NCBI RefSeq assembly: GCF_014642875.1
Contig: NZ_BMJC01000008.1
Coordinates: forward strand, 1-64,000
From: Puia dinghuensis
Lineage (GTDB): Bacteria > Bacteroidota > Bacteroidia > Chitinophagales > Chitinophagaceae
Direction of reading: 5' to 3'
Length of the DNA: 64,000 nucleotides
Position 1 is the stretch's first letter. Each line of letters begins with the position of its first letter. Positions 17,341 through 26,145 of the stretch are shown here, one piece after another. A program made the position numbers and the translations under genes. The notes beneath the pieces were generated by a model. It made no database searches and had not been told where the DNA came from. It saw only the letters and a program-made list of their open reading frames with translations.

Positions 17341-18351
17341 ATGCAAAAACAACAACCTATTCCTTCCGGCTTTGGCGCCGCCTCTACAGCCGGTGAGGTT
17401 ATCAAAGGAATCGATCTGTCGGGAAAGACAGCTATCGTCACGGGCGGCTATGCAGGCATCGGCCTGGAAACTACGCGGGTACTGACGGCCGCTGGTGCGA
17501 AGGTGATCGTCCCCGTGCGGGACATGGCCAAGGCTGAGCAGGCGTTGAAGGGAATCGCAGGCGTAGAGATGCACCAGATGGATTTGTTTGATCCTGCATC
17601 GATAGATGCCTTTGCCGCCGCCTTTTTATCCACCGGCCGGCCCCTGCATATCCTGGTGAACAATGCCGGTATCATGGCGACACCGCTCGTGCGGGATGTG
17701 CGTGGTTATGAATCGCAGTTTGCCACCAACCATCTCGGGCATTTTCAATTGGTGGCGCGATTGTGGCCGGCGCTGGTAAAGGCCGGCGGTGCACGTGTCG
17801 TGTCAGTCTCATCCTGGGGCCATCGCTTTTCGCCGGTGGATTTTGATGACCCGAATTTTCTACACCGCCCTTACGATCGTTGGCTGGCCTACGGCCAGTC
17901 AAAGACAGCCAATGTCCTTTTCGCGGTAAAGCTGGATGAAGTGGGCAAAGCGGCAGGTATCCGTGCCTTTTCCCTGCATCCCGGCACTATCGTGGGTACC
18001 GACCTGAGCCGTCATATTTCCCTCGACGATCTCCGGAGAGCGGGGGCACTCGATGAGAACGATCAACCCATCCTCGATCCGTCGCGGGGGTTAAAGACCG
18101 TAGAGCAGGGCGCGGCAACCAGCGTCTGGTGCGCCACCAGTCCACAGCTGGAAGGGAGGGGTGGCGTCTATTGCGAGAATTGCGATATCGCACCGCTGAT
18201 ACCCGCTGACAAGGAAGAGGAGATGCATAAAATAAGCCGGCCCATCGGTTCGCAGGCTCTTGGAGTCTTCTCATATGCAGTGGACCCCGTAGCCGCCGAC
18301 CGGCTTTGGAAATTAAGCGAGACGCTGACAGCCGTAAAGGCCCTCGGTTAA
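17341..18351 (+). CDS. Short-chain dehydrogenase/reductase
   Basis: 336 residues, classical-type SDR with an extended C-terminus. The cofactor motif VTGGYAGIG is at residues 33-41, NNAG at 107-110, and the catalytic residues are Ser157 or Ser158 in SVSSWG with Tyr184 and Lys188 in YGQSK. The region resembles the retinol dehydrogenase/WW-oxidoreductase-like branch. Start choice: the frame is open from 17275, but the ATG at 17341 gives MQKQQPIPSGFGAAST, the usual leader of this branch, and lies just behind a -7-like box. The AraC gene before it suggests inducible expression. The substrate is unknown. Confidence 0.9.
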   Translation: MQKQQPIPSGFGAASTAGEVIKGIDLSGKTAIVTGGYAGIGLETTRVLTAAGAKVIVPVRDMAKAEQALKGIAGVEMHQMDLFDPASIDAFAAAFLSTGRPLHILVNNAGIMATPLVRDVRGYESQFATNHLGHFQLVARLWPALVKAGGARVVSVSSWGHRFSPVDFDDPNFLHRPYDRWLAYGQSKTANVLFAVKLDEVGKAAGIRAFSLHPGTIVGTDLSRHISLDDLRRAGALDENDQPILDPSRGLKTVEQGAATSVWCATSPQLEGRGGVYCENCDIAPLIPADKEEEMHKISRPIGSQALGVFSYAVDPVAADRLWKLSETLTAVKALG

Positions 18352-18459
18352 TATCCCGGCGAATGTCGGATTTACCCTGCTAAGTTGACGTTTTTACCTT
18401 CCCGGGGTGTCAATTTTTTTGGTATGTTTGCTAAAGATTTAATCAAAGGACTTATCCAT

Positions 18460-19710
18460 ATGCAAACATCCAACAAAAAAGCAGCCATCGGATTTATCTT
18501 CGTCACCTTACTCATCGACGTAATGGGGTGGGGCCTCATCATCCCCGTGATGGCCGATCTCATCTCCAAATTGAAAGGAATACCCCCTAACGAAGCCAGC
18601 CCGTATGGGAGTTATCTGCTCGCGGCATTTGCGGTTACGCAGTTTTTGTTTGCGCCCGTCATCGGCAACCTCAGTGATAGATTTGGCCGCCGGCCCATTC
18701 TGCTCTTTTCCCTGCTGGGCTTTGGCATCGATTATATTATCCTGGCGCTGGCGCCGGCGTATGGTTGGTTGTTCATCGGCCGGGTGATCGCCGGTATCAC
18801 GGGGGCAAGTTTTACTACGGCAAGCGCCTACATCGCGGATGTAAGCACCGACCCCTCTGAGCGGGCAAAGAATTTCGGGATGATCGGCGCCGCCTTCGGA
18901 CTTGGTTTTGTGCTCGGCCCTGCTCTTGGGGGCGTGTTGGCCACCTGGGGAATAAGGGCGCCGTTTTGGGGTGCCGCGATACTTTGCCTGCTCAACTGCC
19001 TCTATGGGTATTTCATCCTGCCGGAATCCCTGAGCAAAGAGAACCGCAGACCCTTCGACTGGAAACGCGCCAATCCCTTTGGTTCCTTGAAATTCCTTAG
19101 CTCGCACCCGGAGATCGGGGGACTGGCCATTAGCTTTTTCCTCATCTATCTGGCTGCGCAGTCAGTGCAGGGCAACTGGAATTTCTTCACCTCCTACCGG
19201 TTTGGTTGGGGACCAAAAATGATTGGCATTTCCCTGACGGTCGTCGGCGTACTGGTTGGCGGCGTGCAGGCCGGACTGACGCGGGTGGTAAATCCCAAGA
19301 TCGGCAATGAAAAAAGCATCTATATAGGATTGTCGCTGTATACGGTGGGTCTGGTGCTGTTTGGGTTTGCCAGCCAAAGCTGGATGATGTTCGCTTTCCT
19401 GGTGCCGTATTGTCTTGGCGGTCTTGCCGGTCCGGCGTTGCAATCTGTCATCTCGGGACATGTTCCGCCCAATCAACAGGGTGAATTACAGGGCGCGCTG
19501 ACAAGCCTGATGAGTTTGACGACGGTCATCGGTCCGCTGATCATGAGCAACATCTTTGCCTACTTCACCAGTAGCAAGGCGCCGTTCTATTTTCCCGGGA
19601 TGCATTTCCTGCTTGGCGCCCTGTTCATGCTGATGGCCACGATCATCGCCAACCGCGTGCTGAGCCGGGAGAAACGGGCGGCCCTCACTACAGCTGAACG
19701 CCCTCGATAA
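18460..19710 (+). CDS. MFS transporter, TetA-like (TCR/Tet family)
   Basis: 416 residues with about 12 membrane helices, drug:proton antiporter type. It shows the loop 2-3 signature GNLSDRFGRRPILLFSLLG and motif C-like GLGFVLGPALGG in helix 5. IDVMGWGLIIPVM in helix 1 is typical of TetA-like proteins. The ATG at 18460 is chosen because the family N-terminus begins with a short polar segment before helix 1; an in-frame ATG at 18424 would add 12 residues and cannot be excluded. It probably exports a small toxic or antibiotic compound. Its 3' end overlaps the convergent YwqK-like gene by 23 bases, so the two transcripts are complementary there. Confidence 0.88.
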   Translation: MQTSNKKAAIGFIFVTLLIDVMGWGLIIPVMADLISKLKGIPPNEASPYGSYLLAAFAVTQFLFAPVIGNLSDRFGRRPILLFSLLGFGIDYIILALAPAYGWLFIGRVIAGITGASFTTASAYIADVSTDPSERAKNFGMIGAAFGLGFVLGPALGGVLATWGIRAPFWGAAILCLLNCLYGYFILPESLSKENRRPFDWKRANPFGSLKFLSSHPEIGGLAISFFLIYLAAQSVQGNWNFFTSYRFGWGPKMIGISLTVVGVLVGGVQAGLTRVVNPKIGNEKSIYIGLSLYTVGLVLFGFASQSWMMFAFLVPYCLGGLAGPALQSVISGHVPPNQQGELQGALTSLMSLTTVIGPLIMSNIFAYFTSSKAPFYFPGMHFLLGALFMLMATIIANRVLSREKRAALTTAERPR

Positions 19711-20548
19711 ACCTAAGGGTTTGCCGGACGGTCCCGTCATCGTCGTAGAGGATCATCGTCCCATTGCCATTCTTTAGCGTTCCCGGGTTGCGCTTCTGGC
19801 CATCAGCGGTATAGTTGGCGATCGCAGTCCACGGTTTACCGTTTTTATATTCAGCTTCGGACCAGATTTTGCCGGAAGGATAATAATAACGCCGGATGCC
19901 GATTAGCGCACCGTCCTTCAACGTGACTTCGTCCTTTACGATGCCCGAGGGATAAAATACCTTAGCCGCACCATTGGGAGCATTGTTGACAAAAGTGATC
20001 TCACGCTCGAGGGTGTCGGGCGGAGAGTATTTCCTCAAAATGTAGTTGGCCCTGCCGTTGGAGTATTGCCTTTCTTCGACAATGGACTTTCCATCGATCC
20101 AGTAGGTTCTGCTGAGCCCGTCGAGACTGTCGTTGCTATAGTGCTGGACGTTGTTCAGCTTTCCTGCCAGCGTATAGGTACGCCATTCGCCATTGAGCTT
20201 ATTGGCCTTGAAGGTTTGTTCATACAGCTTATACCTTTTCTTATGATCGAGGCTATCTATGAGGGAGAACGTAAATACGCCCTCCCGTTGGTTATTTTGA
20301 TACTCGCCCTCGATGCACAGCAAGGCTTTAGTCCCATACTTGATGTAGGTGGTATGATTGTCGTCGAGGTCCATGATACCAACCTGGCCAAGGAGATAGG
20401 TTCTCGTAAAGCCACTTTTTGGCACTATCGGGACAAATTCTTTTGGGTCTTCCTCGCGGACAAAATGTTTTTCGGTATAGGCCGGCTGTTGCGCGGCAAC
20501 GGACAGCAGAATAAATGTGGCTGGTAAAGACAGTAGGAGTTTTTGCAT
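19688..20548 (-). CDS. Secreted YwqK/MORN-like repeat protein
   Basis: 286 residues with a signal peptide (cut near SVAAQQPAYT). The body is made of MORN-like strands recurring every 22-25 residues: NKLNGEWRTYTLAGKLN, NDSLDGLSRTYWIDGKS, NNAPNGAAKVFYPSGIVKD and RRYYYPSGKIWSEAEYKNGK. This pattern is annotated as 'YwqK family antitoxin' in many Bacteroidota, but here it is secreted and no toxin gene is adjacent, so a toxin-antitoxin role is not supported. An envelope-associated repeat protein is more likely. Confidence 0.75.
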   Translation of the reverse strand: MQKLLLSLPATFILLSVAAQQPAYTEKHFVREEDPKEFVPIVPKSGFTRTYLLGQVGIMDLDDNHTTYIKYGTKALLCIEGEYQNNQREGVFTFSLIDSLDHKKRYKLYEQTFKANKLNGEWRTYTLAGKLNNVQHYSNDSLDGLSRTYWIDGKSIVEERQYSNGRANYILRKYSPPDTLEREITFVNNAPNGAAKVFYPSGIVKDEVTLKDGALIGIRRYYYPSGKIWSEAEYKNGKPWTAIANYTADGQKRNPGTLKNGNGTMILYDDDGTVRQTLRFIEGVQL

Positions 20549-20609
20549 CCTGTAAAATAGCCAAATTTCGAAGATATCAGAACAACGGTTTCGTATTCGC
20601 GAAACTATC

Positions 20610-21185
20610 CTAAAAATGAGTAGGTATCTGCTCCCTTATCCGCCGGGTTATCTCAGCGATCTCCCCCATACCGTCGATATCGACAACGGGAAGCAGGGTT
20701 TTCATATAAGCAATCGCCGGCAGGGTCGCGGTTTCAAAGATGTGGAGGCGCTTCAGGTGAGTCGCCGGGTCCTTATCGTCTTCCCGGCTGGAGTCCGCCG
20801 CCCTTTTCAATGCCCTGGCGAGCAACTCATCATGCGCCACGTCAATATTGATGACAAGCCGAATCTGCTGTTTCTTTTCCTTTACCAATTCCAGCAGATC
20901 GTCCACCTGGGGATTTGTCCGCGGATAGCCGTCCAGGATGACCCCCTTCCTATCCTTGTTTTCATCGAGGATCTGGCCGAATAGGGTTTTCATGATCGAG
21001 TCGGGAACCAGGTCACCCTTTTCCTCATACTGCGACATGATCTGCCCGATCTTCGTGTGGTTCGCTTTTTCCTGACGGCACCGGTCGCCCGTCGAAAGGT
21101 GGGTAAAGTGTAGAATTTTGCTAATGATCTCGCATTGAGTGCCTTTTCCGGAATAGGGTGGTCCTGTGACGATGATGATGTTCAT
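20610..21185 (-). CDS. Adenylate kinase-like nucleoside monophosphate kinase
   Basis: 191 residues from the ATG at 21185. It has the P-loop GPPYSGKGTQ (residues 8-17), the NMP-binding STGD with Arg nearby, the LID-entry motif DGYPRT and a SREDD segment matching the short LID found in adenylate kinases. These enzymes interconvert ATP+AMP and 2 ADP in the cytoplasm. Tyr in place of the usual Gly/Ala in the P-loop (GPPYSGKG) suggests a paralogue and not the housekeeping enzyme. It is divergent from permease copy 3, with 173 bases between starts. Confidence 0.82.
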   Translation of the reverse strand: MNIIIVTGPPYSGKGTQCEIISKILHFTHLSTGDRCRQEKANHTKIGQIMSQYEEKGDLVPDSIMKTLFGQILDENKDRKGVILDGYPRTNPQVDDLLELVKEKKQQIRLVINIDVAHDELLARALKRAADSSREDDKDPATHLKRLHIFETATLPAIAYMKTLLPVVDIDGMGEIAEITRRIREQIPTHF

Positions 21186-21358
21186 GTGTGGTTTATTGCC
21201 TGGCGGCCGCAAAGATACGGACATCCGGTGTATCAAAAACGAACGACATTCTTCGTAGATGTAAACATAAGGCGTTGATCCATATCATAATACCGATCTG
21301 GCACTGCATTTGGCGCTCGAAACAGGCCGCATCGCCGTCATTGCTTAAACTCCTGATT

Positions 21359-23746
21359 ATGTTTAAAAACTATCTCACCATCGCCATCCGCAATCTGCGA
21401 AAGAACAAAGCGCATTCCTTTATCAACATCGCCGGACTATCGGTGGGCATGGCCGTTGCCCTGCTCATCGGCCTGTGGATCTATGACGAGATTTCCTATG
21501 ATAAGTATCACGCCAACTACAACCGGATAGCCGGGGTGATGCAGCAGGTGACCATCAACGGCCGGGTACATACAGTCGGGGACATCCCGCTGCCACTGGA
21601 TGCCGAACTGCGGAAGAGCTATGGAAAGGACTTCGAACATATCGTGATGACGGCTTTTACCGGGAACCATATCCTCACGGTGGGAGAGAAGAAGATCTCC
21701 TACGCAGGGAATTTTGTAGGCTCCGAAGGTCCGGACATGCTGTCGCTGCACATGCTGCGAGGCACCCGGAGTGGGCTCGTCGGACCCAGCGGCATGCTGA
21801 TCTCCACGTCGGTGGCTAAGGCCTTGTTTGGCGACGAAGACCCGATGGACAAGGTCATCAGTCTCGACAACAAGGCTTCTTTCAAAGTGTCGGGAGTGTA
21901 CGAAGACCTCCCCGACAACACCACCTTTCACGACATGGCCTTCATGGCGCCCTGGGATTTTTTTGTGGCGGCTTCCGCCGACTTCAACGGCAGGAACCCC
22001 ACCGACTGGAACGATGCTTCCCTCTTTATGTATGTACAAGTGAGGGAGCACGCCGGCATGCAACGGCTTTCGGCGAAAATAAAGAACATGATCCTCGACC
22101 ATGCGGGGCCGGGGCAGGTAAAGTTGAAACCACAGCTCTTCCTCCAACCGATGAGCAGATGGCATCTGTATTCGGAGTTTAAGGATGGCGTCAACACGGG
22201 CGGCGCGATCCGGTATGTGTGGCTGTTCGGCATCATCGGTGGCTTTGTGCTCCTGCTGGCCTGTATCAATTTTATGAACCTGAGCACGGCCCGCAGCGAG
22301 AAACGCGCAAAAGAGGTCGGCATCCGCAAGTCCATCGGCTCCTTGCGCGGCCAGCTCATCGGTCAGTTCTTCACCGAATCCATTTTCATGGCGACGCTGG
22401 CCTTTGCCTTTGCGCTGCTGCTGGTGTGGCTGAGCCTCCCTTTCTTCAACGAAGTGGCGGACAAAAAGATCCTTTTTCCCTGGAGCAATATCCTGTTTTG
22501 GGCACTCACCCTGGCGTTTGTGTTGTTTACGGGCGTCGTTGCCGGGAGCTATCCCGCCTTGTACTTGTCCGCCTTCCGGCCAGTGAAAGTGCTGAAAGGC
22601 AGGTTCAACGCCGGACGTTGGGCGGCGCTGCCACGGCAAGTGTTGGTGGTGTTGCAGTTTACGGTGTCCGTGGTGCTCATCATCGGGACGATGGTCGTCT
22701 TCAGGCAGATAGAGTTTGCCAAAGACCGGCCGGTGGGGTACACCCGGGATGGGCTGGTATATATCGAGACCTCCACCAGCGACCTGCACGATCATTTTTC
22801 CGCGTTTCGCGCCGACCTCCTGAAGTCAGGCGCCATCACCGAGGTCGCCGAATCCAATAGCCCGACCACGGGCGTCAACTACAACCGCGGCGACGTAACC
22901 TGGCCGGGCAAAGACCCATCGATGTCGGCTGACTTTGGTAACATCGCCGTCAGCACCGCATATGGTAAGACGGTAGGCTGGCAATTCACTGCCGGACGCG
23001 ACTTCTCCCCCCAGCTGCGTACCGACTCGGCCGGATTGGTGTTGAACGAAGCCGCCGTAAAATATATGGGACTAAAAGACCCGGTGGGGCAGATCATCCG
23101 GGTTGGGAAATTTGATCTTACCGTAATCGGAGTAGTGAAGGATATGGTGATGGGGTCACCCTACGAACCGGTGAAACAAACGCTCTTCCGGCTTGGTCAT
23201 GGCGCCTTCGACTATGTCGATGTCCGCATCAACCCGGCAGTAAGTACGCATGAGGCCATTCGAACCCTGGAGGCGGTGTGTAAGACCTATTCGCCGGCCG
23301 TGCCCTTTGCCTGCAAATTCGTGGATGAGGAATATGCAAGGAAATTCAGCAACGAACATCGGGTGGGCAGGCTTGCCGGTTTGTTTGCCGCGCTGGCGAT
23401 TTTCATCAGTTGTCTCGGGTTGTTTGGGATGGCATCGTTTATGGCTGAGCAACGGGTAAAAGAGATCGGCATCCGGAAAGTGATGGGAGCATCGGTCGTC
23501 AATCTGTGGGCGTTGCTGAGCAAAGATTTCCTTTTGATGGTCGCCATTTCGATCGTGATAGCGCTGCCGCTGGGCTATAATTTCATGGGCAATTGGCTGA
23601 TGCACTATCCTTACCACGCTACAATGCCATGGTGGGTATTTGCGTGGGCGGCGGCCGGCGCGTTGCTGATCACACTCCTGACTGTGAGTTACCAGGGCAT
23701 CAAGGCCGCGATGATGAACCCCGTGCGAGCTCTGCGCACCGAATAG
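21359..23746 (+). CDS. FtsX/MacB-type ABC transporter permease (copy 3)
   Basis: 795 residues, closest in motif content to the copy at 12918. Shared pieces include AVALLIGLWIYDEISYDKY, the end of the first periplasmic domain RWHLYSEFKDGVNTGG, and LSTARSEKRAKEVGIRKSIGS. The second bundle carries FISCLGLFGMASFMAEQRVK. The open frame begins at 21188, but residues before the ATG at 21359 are not family-like (MFKNYLTIAIRNLRKN is the normal start). No ATPase partner is encoded alongside. It ends in LRTE. Confidence 0.92.
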   Translation: MFKNYLTIAIRNLRKNKAHSFINIAGLSVGMAVALLIGLWIYDEISYDKYHANYNRIAGVMQQVTINGRVHTVGDIPLPLDAELRKSYGKDFEHIVMTAFTGNHILTVGEKKISYAGNFVGSEGPDMLSLHMLRGTRSGLVGPSGMLISTSVAKALFGDEDPMDKVISLDNKASFKVSGVYEDLPDNTTFHDMAFMAPWDFFVAASADFNGRNPTDWNDASLFMYVQVREHAGMQRLSAKIKNMILDHAGPGQVKLKPQLFLQPMSRWHLYSEFKDGVNTGGAIRYVWLFGIIGGFVLLLACINFMNLSTARSEKRAKEVGIRKSIGSLRGQLIGQFFTESIFMATLAFAFALLLVWLSLPFFNEVADKKILFPWSNILFWALTLAFVLFTGVVAGSYPALYLSAFRPVKVLKGRFNAGRWAALPRQVLVVLQFTVSVVLIIGTMVVFRQIEFAKDRPVGYTRDGLVYIETSTSDLHDHFSAFRADLLKSGAITEVAESNSPTTGVNYNRGDVTWPGKDPSMSADFGNIAVSTAYGKTVGWQFTAGRDFSPQLRTDSAGLVLNEAAVKYMGLKDPVGQIIRVGKFDLTVIGVVKDMVMGSPYEPVKQTLFRLGHGAFDYVDVRINPAVSTHEAIRTLEAVCKTYSPAVPFACKFVDEEYARKFSNEHRVGRLAGLFAALAIFISCLGLFGMASFMAEQRVKEIGIRKVMGASVVNLWALLSKDFLLMVAISIVIALPLGYNFMGNWLMHYPYHATMPWWVFAWAAAGALLITLLTVSYQGIKAAMMNPVRALRTE

Positions 23747-23783
23747 CAACTATATAGGTCATCCTGCCAGCAAAGCCGGAAAC

Positions 23784-23814
23784 TTGATCTTTCCTCTCGC
23801 TTGTTGTATCTTTC
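23784..23814 (+). promoter_or_regulatory. Candidate promoter TTG-N20-TATCTTTC
   Basis: TTG at 23784-23786 and TATCTTTC at 23807-23814 (one mismatch to TAnnTTTG) are 20 bases apart, matching Bacteroidota promoter spacing. The box ends 4 bases before the ATG at 23819, so the transcript would be leaderless or nearly so. Confidence 0.35.
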
Positions 23815-23818
23815 TCTT

Positions 23819-24463
23819 ATGACAAGATACATATTTGTACTTTTTATGTCTCTGGTGACCATCCGTGTGTGGGGGCAACCGGAATTTCACGATACCCTCT
23901 CCATTGCTATCGAAAGGCTTAAAGCGGAAAAGATGGATACAGTTGTTCAGTTCGATCTCCCAGGTTATGGCTTATTAAGAAGCGATACGTTAATCGGCAT
24001 CGGCGAAGTAACAATGTTCCAGGTACATTATCTTGTCTATTGGCGGAAAGGCGCCACCTTTAGTCAAAAATTCGTAGAGTATTGTACAAAAGACTGTGAA
24101 AATTTAGTCTTTGCAGTCTCTTTGCCTCTGGAAATAAAGGAAGACACACTAATCCCATGGTTTCGCACCCATATAGACACCATTTTAAAAGAAGATATCT
24201 ACCCTTATATATACCTGCAACGATACAAAGGAGTCGACCATTACGATGTCTTTCGACCGTCACACACTCCCACTTACTATATCCGGATTTGCACAGTAAC
24301 CGAAGACATAGGCAAAACTGTTGATGATAACGACCTGCAAAAGGAAGTCAGGAATTTTCCCGAAAATCTCAACTACGAAACCAACCGTCGAACCAGCCTC
24401 AGCATCTTGTACCATAAATTGGATGAGTTTTTTTCCATTCTGGATAAAAGGTTTCGGTTTTAG
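23819..24463 (+). CDS. Hypothetical secreted protein
   Basis: 214 residues, not recognised. The start at 23819 (MTRYIFVLFMSLVTIRVWGQ) gives a clear signal peptide; six further in-frame residues upstream are possible but unlikely. The mature part is rich in aromatic and charged residues, with two Cys close together (YCTKDCENL) and another in RICTVTED, so a disulfide is possible. It appears more AT-rich and less GC-biased at third positions than its neighbours, judged by eye, which hints at later acquisition. It is flanked by a permease and by the convergent htrA-like gene. Confidence 0.65.
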   Translation: MTRYIFVLFMSLVTIRVWGQPEFHDTLSIAIERLKAEKMDTVVQFDLPGYGLLRSDTLIGIGEVTMFQVHYLVYWRKGATFSQKFVEYCTKDCENLVFAVSLPLEIKEDTLIPWFRTHIDTILKEDIYPYIYLQRYKGVDHYDVFRPSHTPTYYIRICTVTEDIGKTVDDNDLQKEVRNFPENLNYETNRRTSLSILYHKLDEFFSILDKRFRF

Positions 24464-24504
24464 CTAACCGGGTTTGGGACGGTGAGCACTGGGAGGCACG
24501 CCAC

Positions 24505-24532
24505 AAAAAAGCCGCCCCGGGAACGGGGCGGC
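24505..24532 (-). terminator. Rho-independent terminator of the htrA-like gene
   Basis: An 8-bp stem GCCGCCCC (24511-24518) / GGGGCGGC (24525-24532) with a 6-base loop. On the minus strand it is followed directly by six T residues (24510-24505). It lies 27 bases downstream of the protease stop codon, in the correct orientation. Confidence 0.85.
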
Positions 24533-24558
24533 CAAATTATCAAAAAACACAAAACGGA

Positions 24559-26061
24559 CTATTTCTTAAAGTCATTGATCCCATAGTAGTAGACTTCGTC
24601 GCTGCCAGGGTAAACCCCTTCTATCTGGAAATTACTTCCTTGCTTGCTCAGCGCATCTTTAAGTTCGGCTACGGAATGTACCGCGATGTCGCCAATCTTA
24701 GTGATAACGAAGCCGGGTCGCATGTTGGTCTGGTTGCTGAGAACACCGTTGTGGATGTTGTTCACCACCACACCGCCGCTGATACCCAACTTTGCAGCGT
24801 CTTCCTTGCTGAGATCGGAGAAATCACCGCCCAGGGATTCGACGGCTGCATTATTCATACTGGCAAAAGTGCCAGGTTTGTTCTTTAATGTGGCTTCAGC
24901 TTCGTGCTGTTCGCCGCCACGGACATAGGTGATCTTCACCTTGTCACCAGGTTTCTGGCGGGCGATAAGCTCGGCCAGGCGGGAATCGGTATTCACGTCC
25001 TCACCGTTCACCTTGGTGATCACATCGCCTTTCTTAAGACCGGCTTCACCAGCAGCCCCTTTCGGGTCTACGTCAAGAACAAATACGCCTTCAGCATCGC
25101 TGGTGATACCCAGTTCTTTCTTCTTCGCATCATCCAGCCCTTCGGGCGTCATGCTGATACCCAGGTAACCTCTTTGAACCGAACCATATTTCATGATATC
25201 GCCGATCACCTTCTTCATCAGATTGGAAGGAATGGCATAGGCGTAGCCGGCAAAGGCGCCGGTAGGCGAAGCGATAGCCGAGTTGATCGCGATCAGCTCA
25301 CCATTGGTGTTCACCAGTGCGCCTCCACTGCTACCCGGGTTGACGGCGGCATCCGTCTGGATAAAGGACTCGACGGGCGCGCTGGCCTGGGTGTTGATGC
25401 CGATGTTACGCGACTTTGCGCTTACGATACCCTGCGTGACGGTGACATCCAGATTCAGCGGATAACCGATGGCCAATACCCACTGACCGAGTTTGACATC
25501 GTCGGAATTACCAATGGACATAACGGGCAGGTCTTTACCATCGATCTTTATCAGCGCCAGATCGGTATTCGGGTCCGTGCCGATGACCTTAGCGGTATAG
25601 TTACGGCGATTGTTCAGCGTCACCGTAATGGCCGTTGCACCGTTGACTACGTGGTTGTTGGTGACGATGTAACCATCACTGCTGATGATCACGCCCGATC
25701 CGGAGGCCTTTTGATCAGGCTGGGGCATGACTCTACCCTGGCCTTCTCCAAAGAACCGGCGGAAGAAGTCATCATCAAACCCCCCAAAGGGGTCGATATC
25801 CTGCCCCTGACGGCCGGACACTTCCTTGAACTTCATGGTCGTCTTAATGTGCACCACGGAGGGTACGGCGGCCGCTGCGGCTTTCTCGAAATCTACGGGT
25901 TGTACGGCGGGTCCGGCGGTATATGCAGTTTTGACAACGGGAGCTTTTGGCTCGTCCAATACGCTGTTTGATGGCGTCTTCCCGTTGGCGAATAGTAAAT
26001 AGCTCCCGATGACTGCAGCTGCACCGAGAAGTATTGCCTTGTTTTTTGTTTTCATGTTCAT
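24559..26061 (-). CDS. HtrA/DegP-family periplasmic serine endoprotease
   Basis: 500 residues. An N-terminal hydrophobic segment (AILLGAAAVIGSYLLF) exports or anchors it. A trypsin-like domain follows with the full triad: His137 in VTNNHVV, Asp167 in NTDLALIKI and Ser245 in NPGSSGGAL. Two PDZ domains come next (GYLGISMTPEGLDD onward, and a second shorter one with KLGISGGVVVNN). The family degrades or refolds damaged envelope proteins. A Gly/Phe/Asp-rich insertion (residues about 85-110) before the protease core matches the regulatory LA-loop position. It is probably a single-gene transcript, with a strong terminator behind it. Confidence 0.95.
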   Translation of the reverse strand: MNMKTKNKAILLGAAAVIGSYLLFANGKTPSNSVLDEPKAPVVKTAYTAGPAVQPVDFEKAAAAAVPSVVHIKTTMKFKEVSGRQGQDIDPFGGFDDDFFRRFFGEGQGRVMPQPDQKASGSGVIISSDGYIVTNNHVVNGATAITVTLNNRRNYTAKVIGTDPNTDLALIKIDGKDLPVMSIGNSDDVKLGQWVLAIGYPLNLDVTVTQGIVSAKSRNIGINTQASAPVESFIQTDAAVNPGSSGGALVNTNGELIAINSAIASPTGAFAGYAYAIPSNLMKKVIGDIMKYGSVQRGYLGISMTPEGLDDAKKKELGITSDAEGVFVLDVDPKGAAGEAGLKKGDVITKVNGEDVNTDSRLAELIARQKPGDKVKITYVRGGEQHEAEATLKNKPGTFASMNNAAVESLGGDFSDLSKEDAAKLGISGGVVVNNIHNGVLSNQTNMRPGFVITKIGDIAVHSVAELKDALSKQGSNFQIEGVYPGSDEVYYYGINDFKK

Positions 26062-26145
26062 GATGTCTTGCTTTTTAGAAATACTAACACCTTCGTAGAT
26101 GGATCGTTTTGCGATCGGTGTTAAAGTATATCTAAAGCACCCGGC

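Noticed and set aside
19688-20548. Toxin-antitoxin system at the YwqK-like gene
   Set aside because: The protein has a signal peptide and no toxin-like gene is adjacent; the antitoxin label is an annotation habit for MORN-like repeats.
21437-22795. 452-codon open frame antisense to permease copy 3
   Set aside because: It is rich in His, Gln and Arg with no recognisable fold, and the sense strand encodes an intact permease.
24904-25971. 355-codon open frame antisense to the htrA-like gene
   Set aside because: It is a shadow of the protease frame produced by GC-rich third positions, with no start context or domain.
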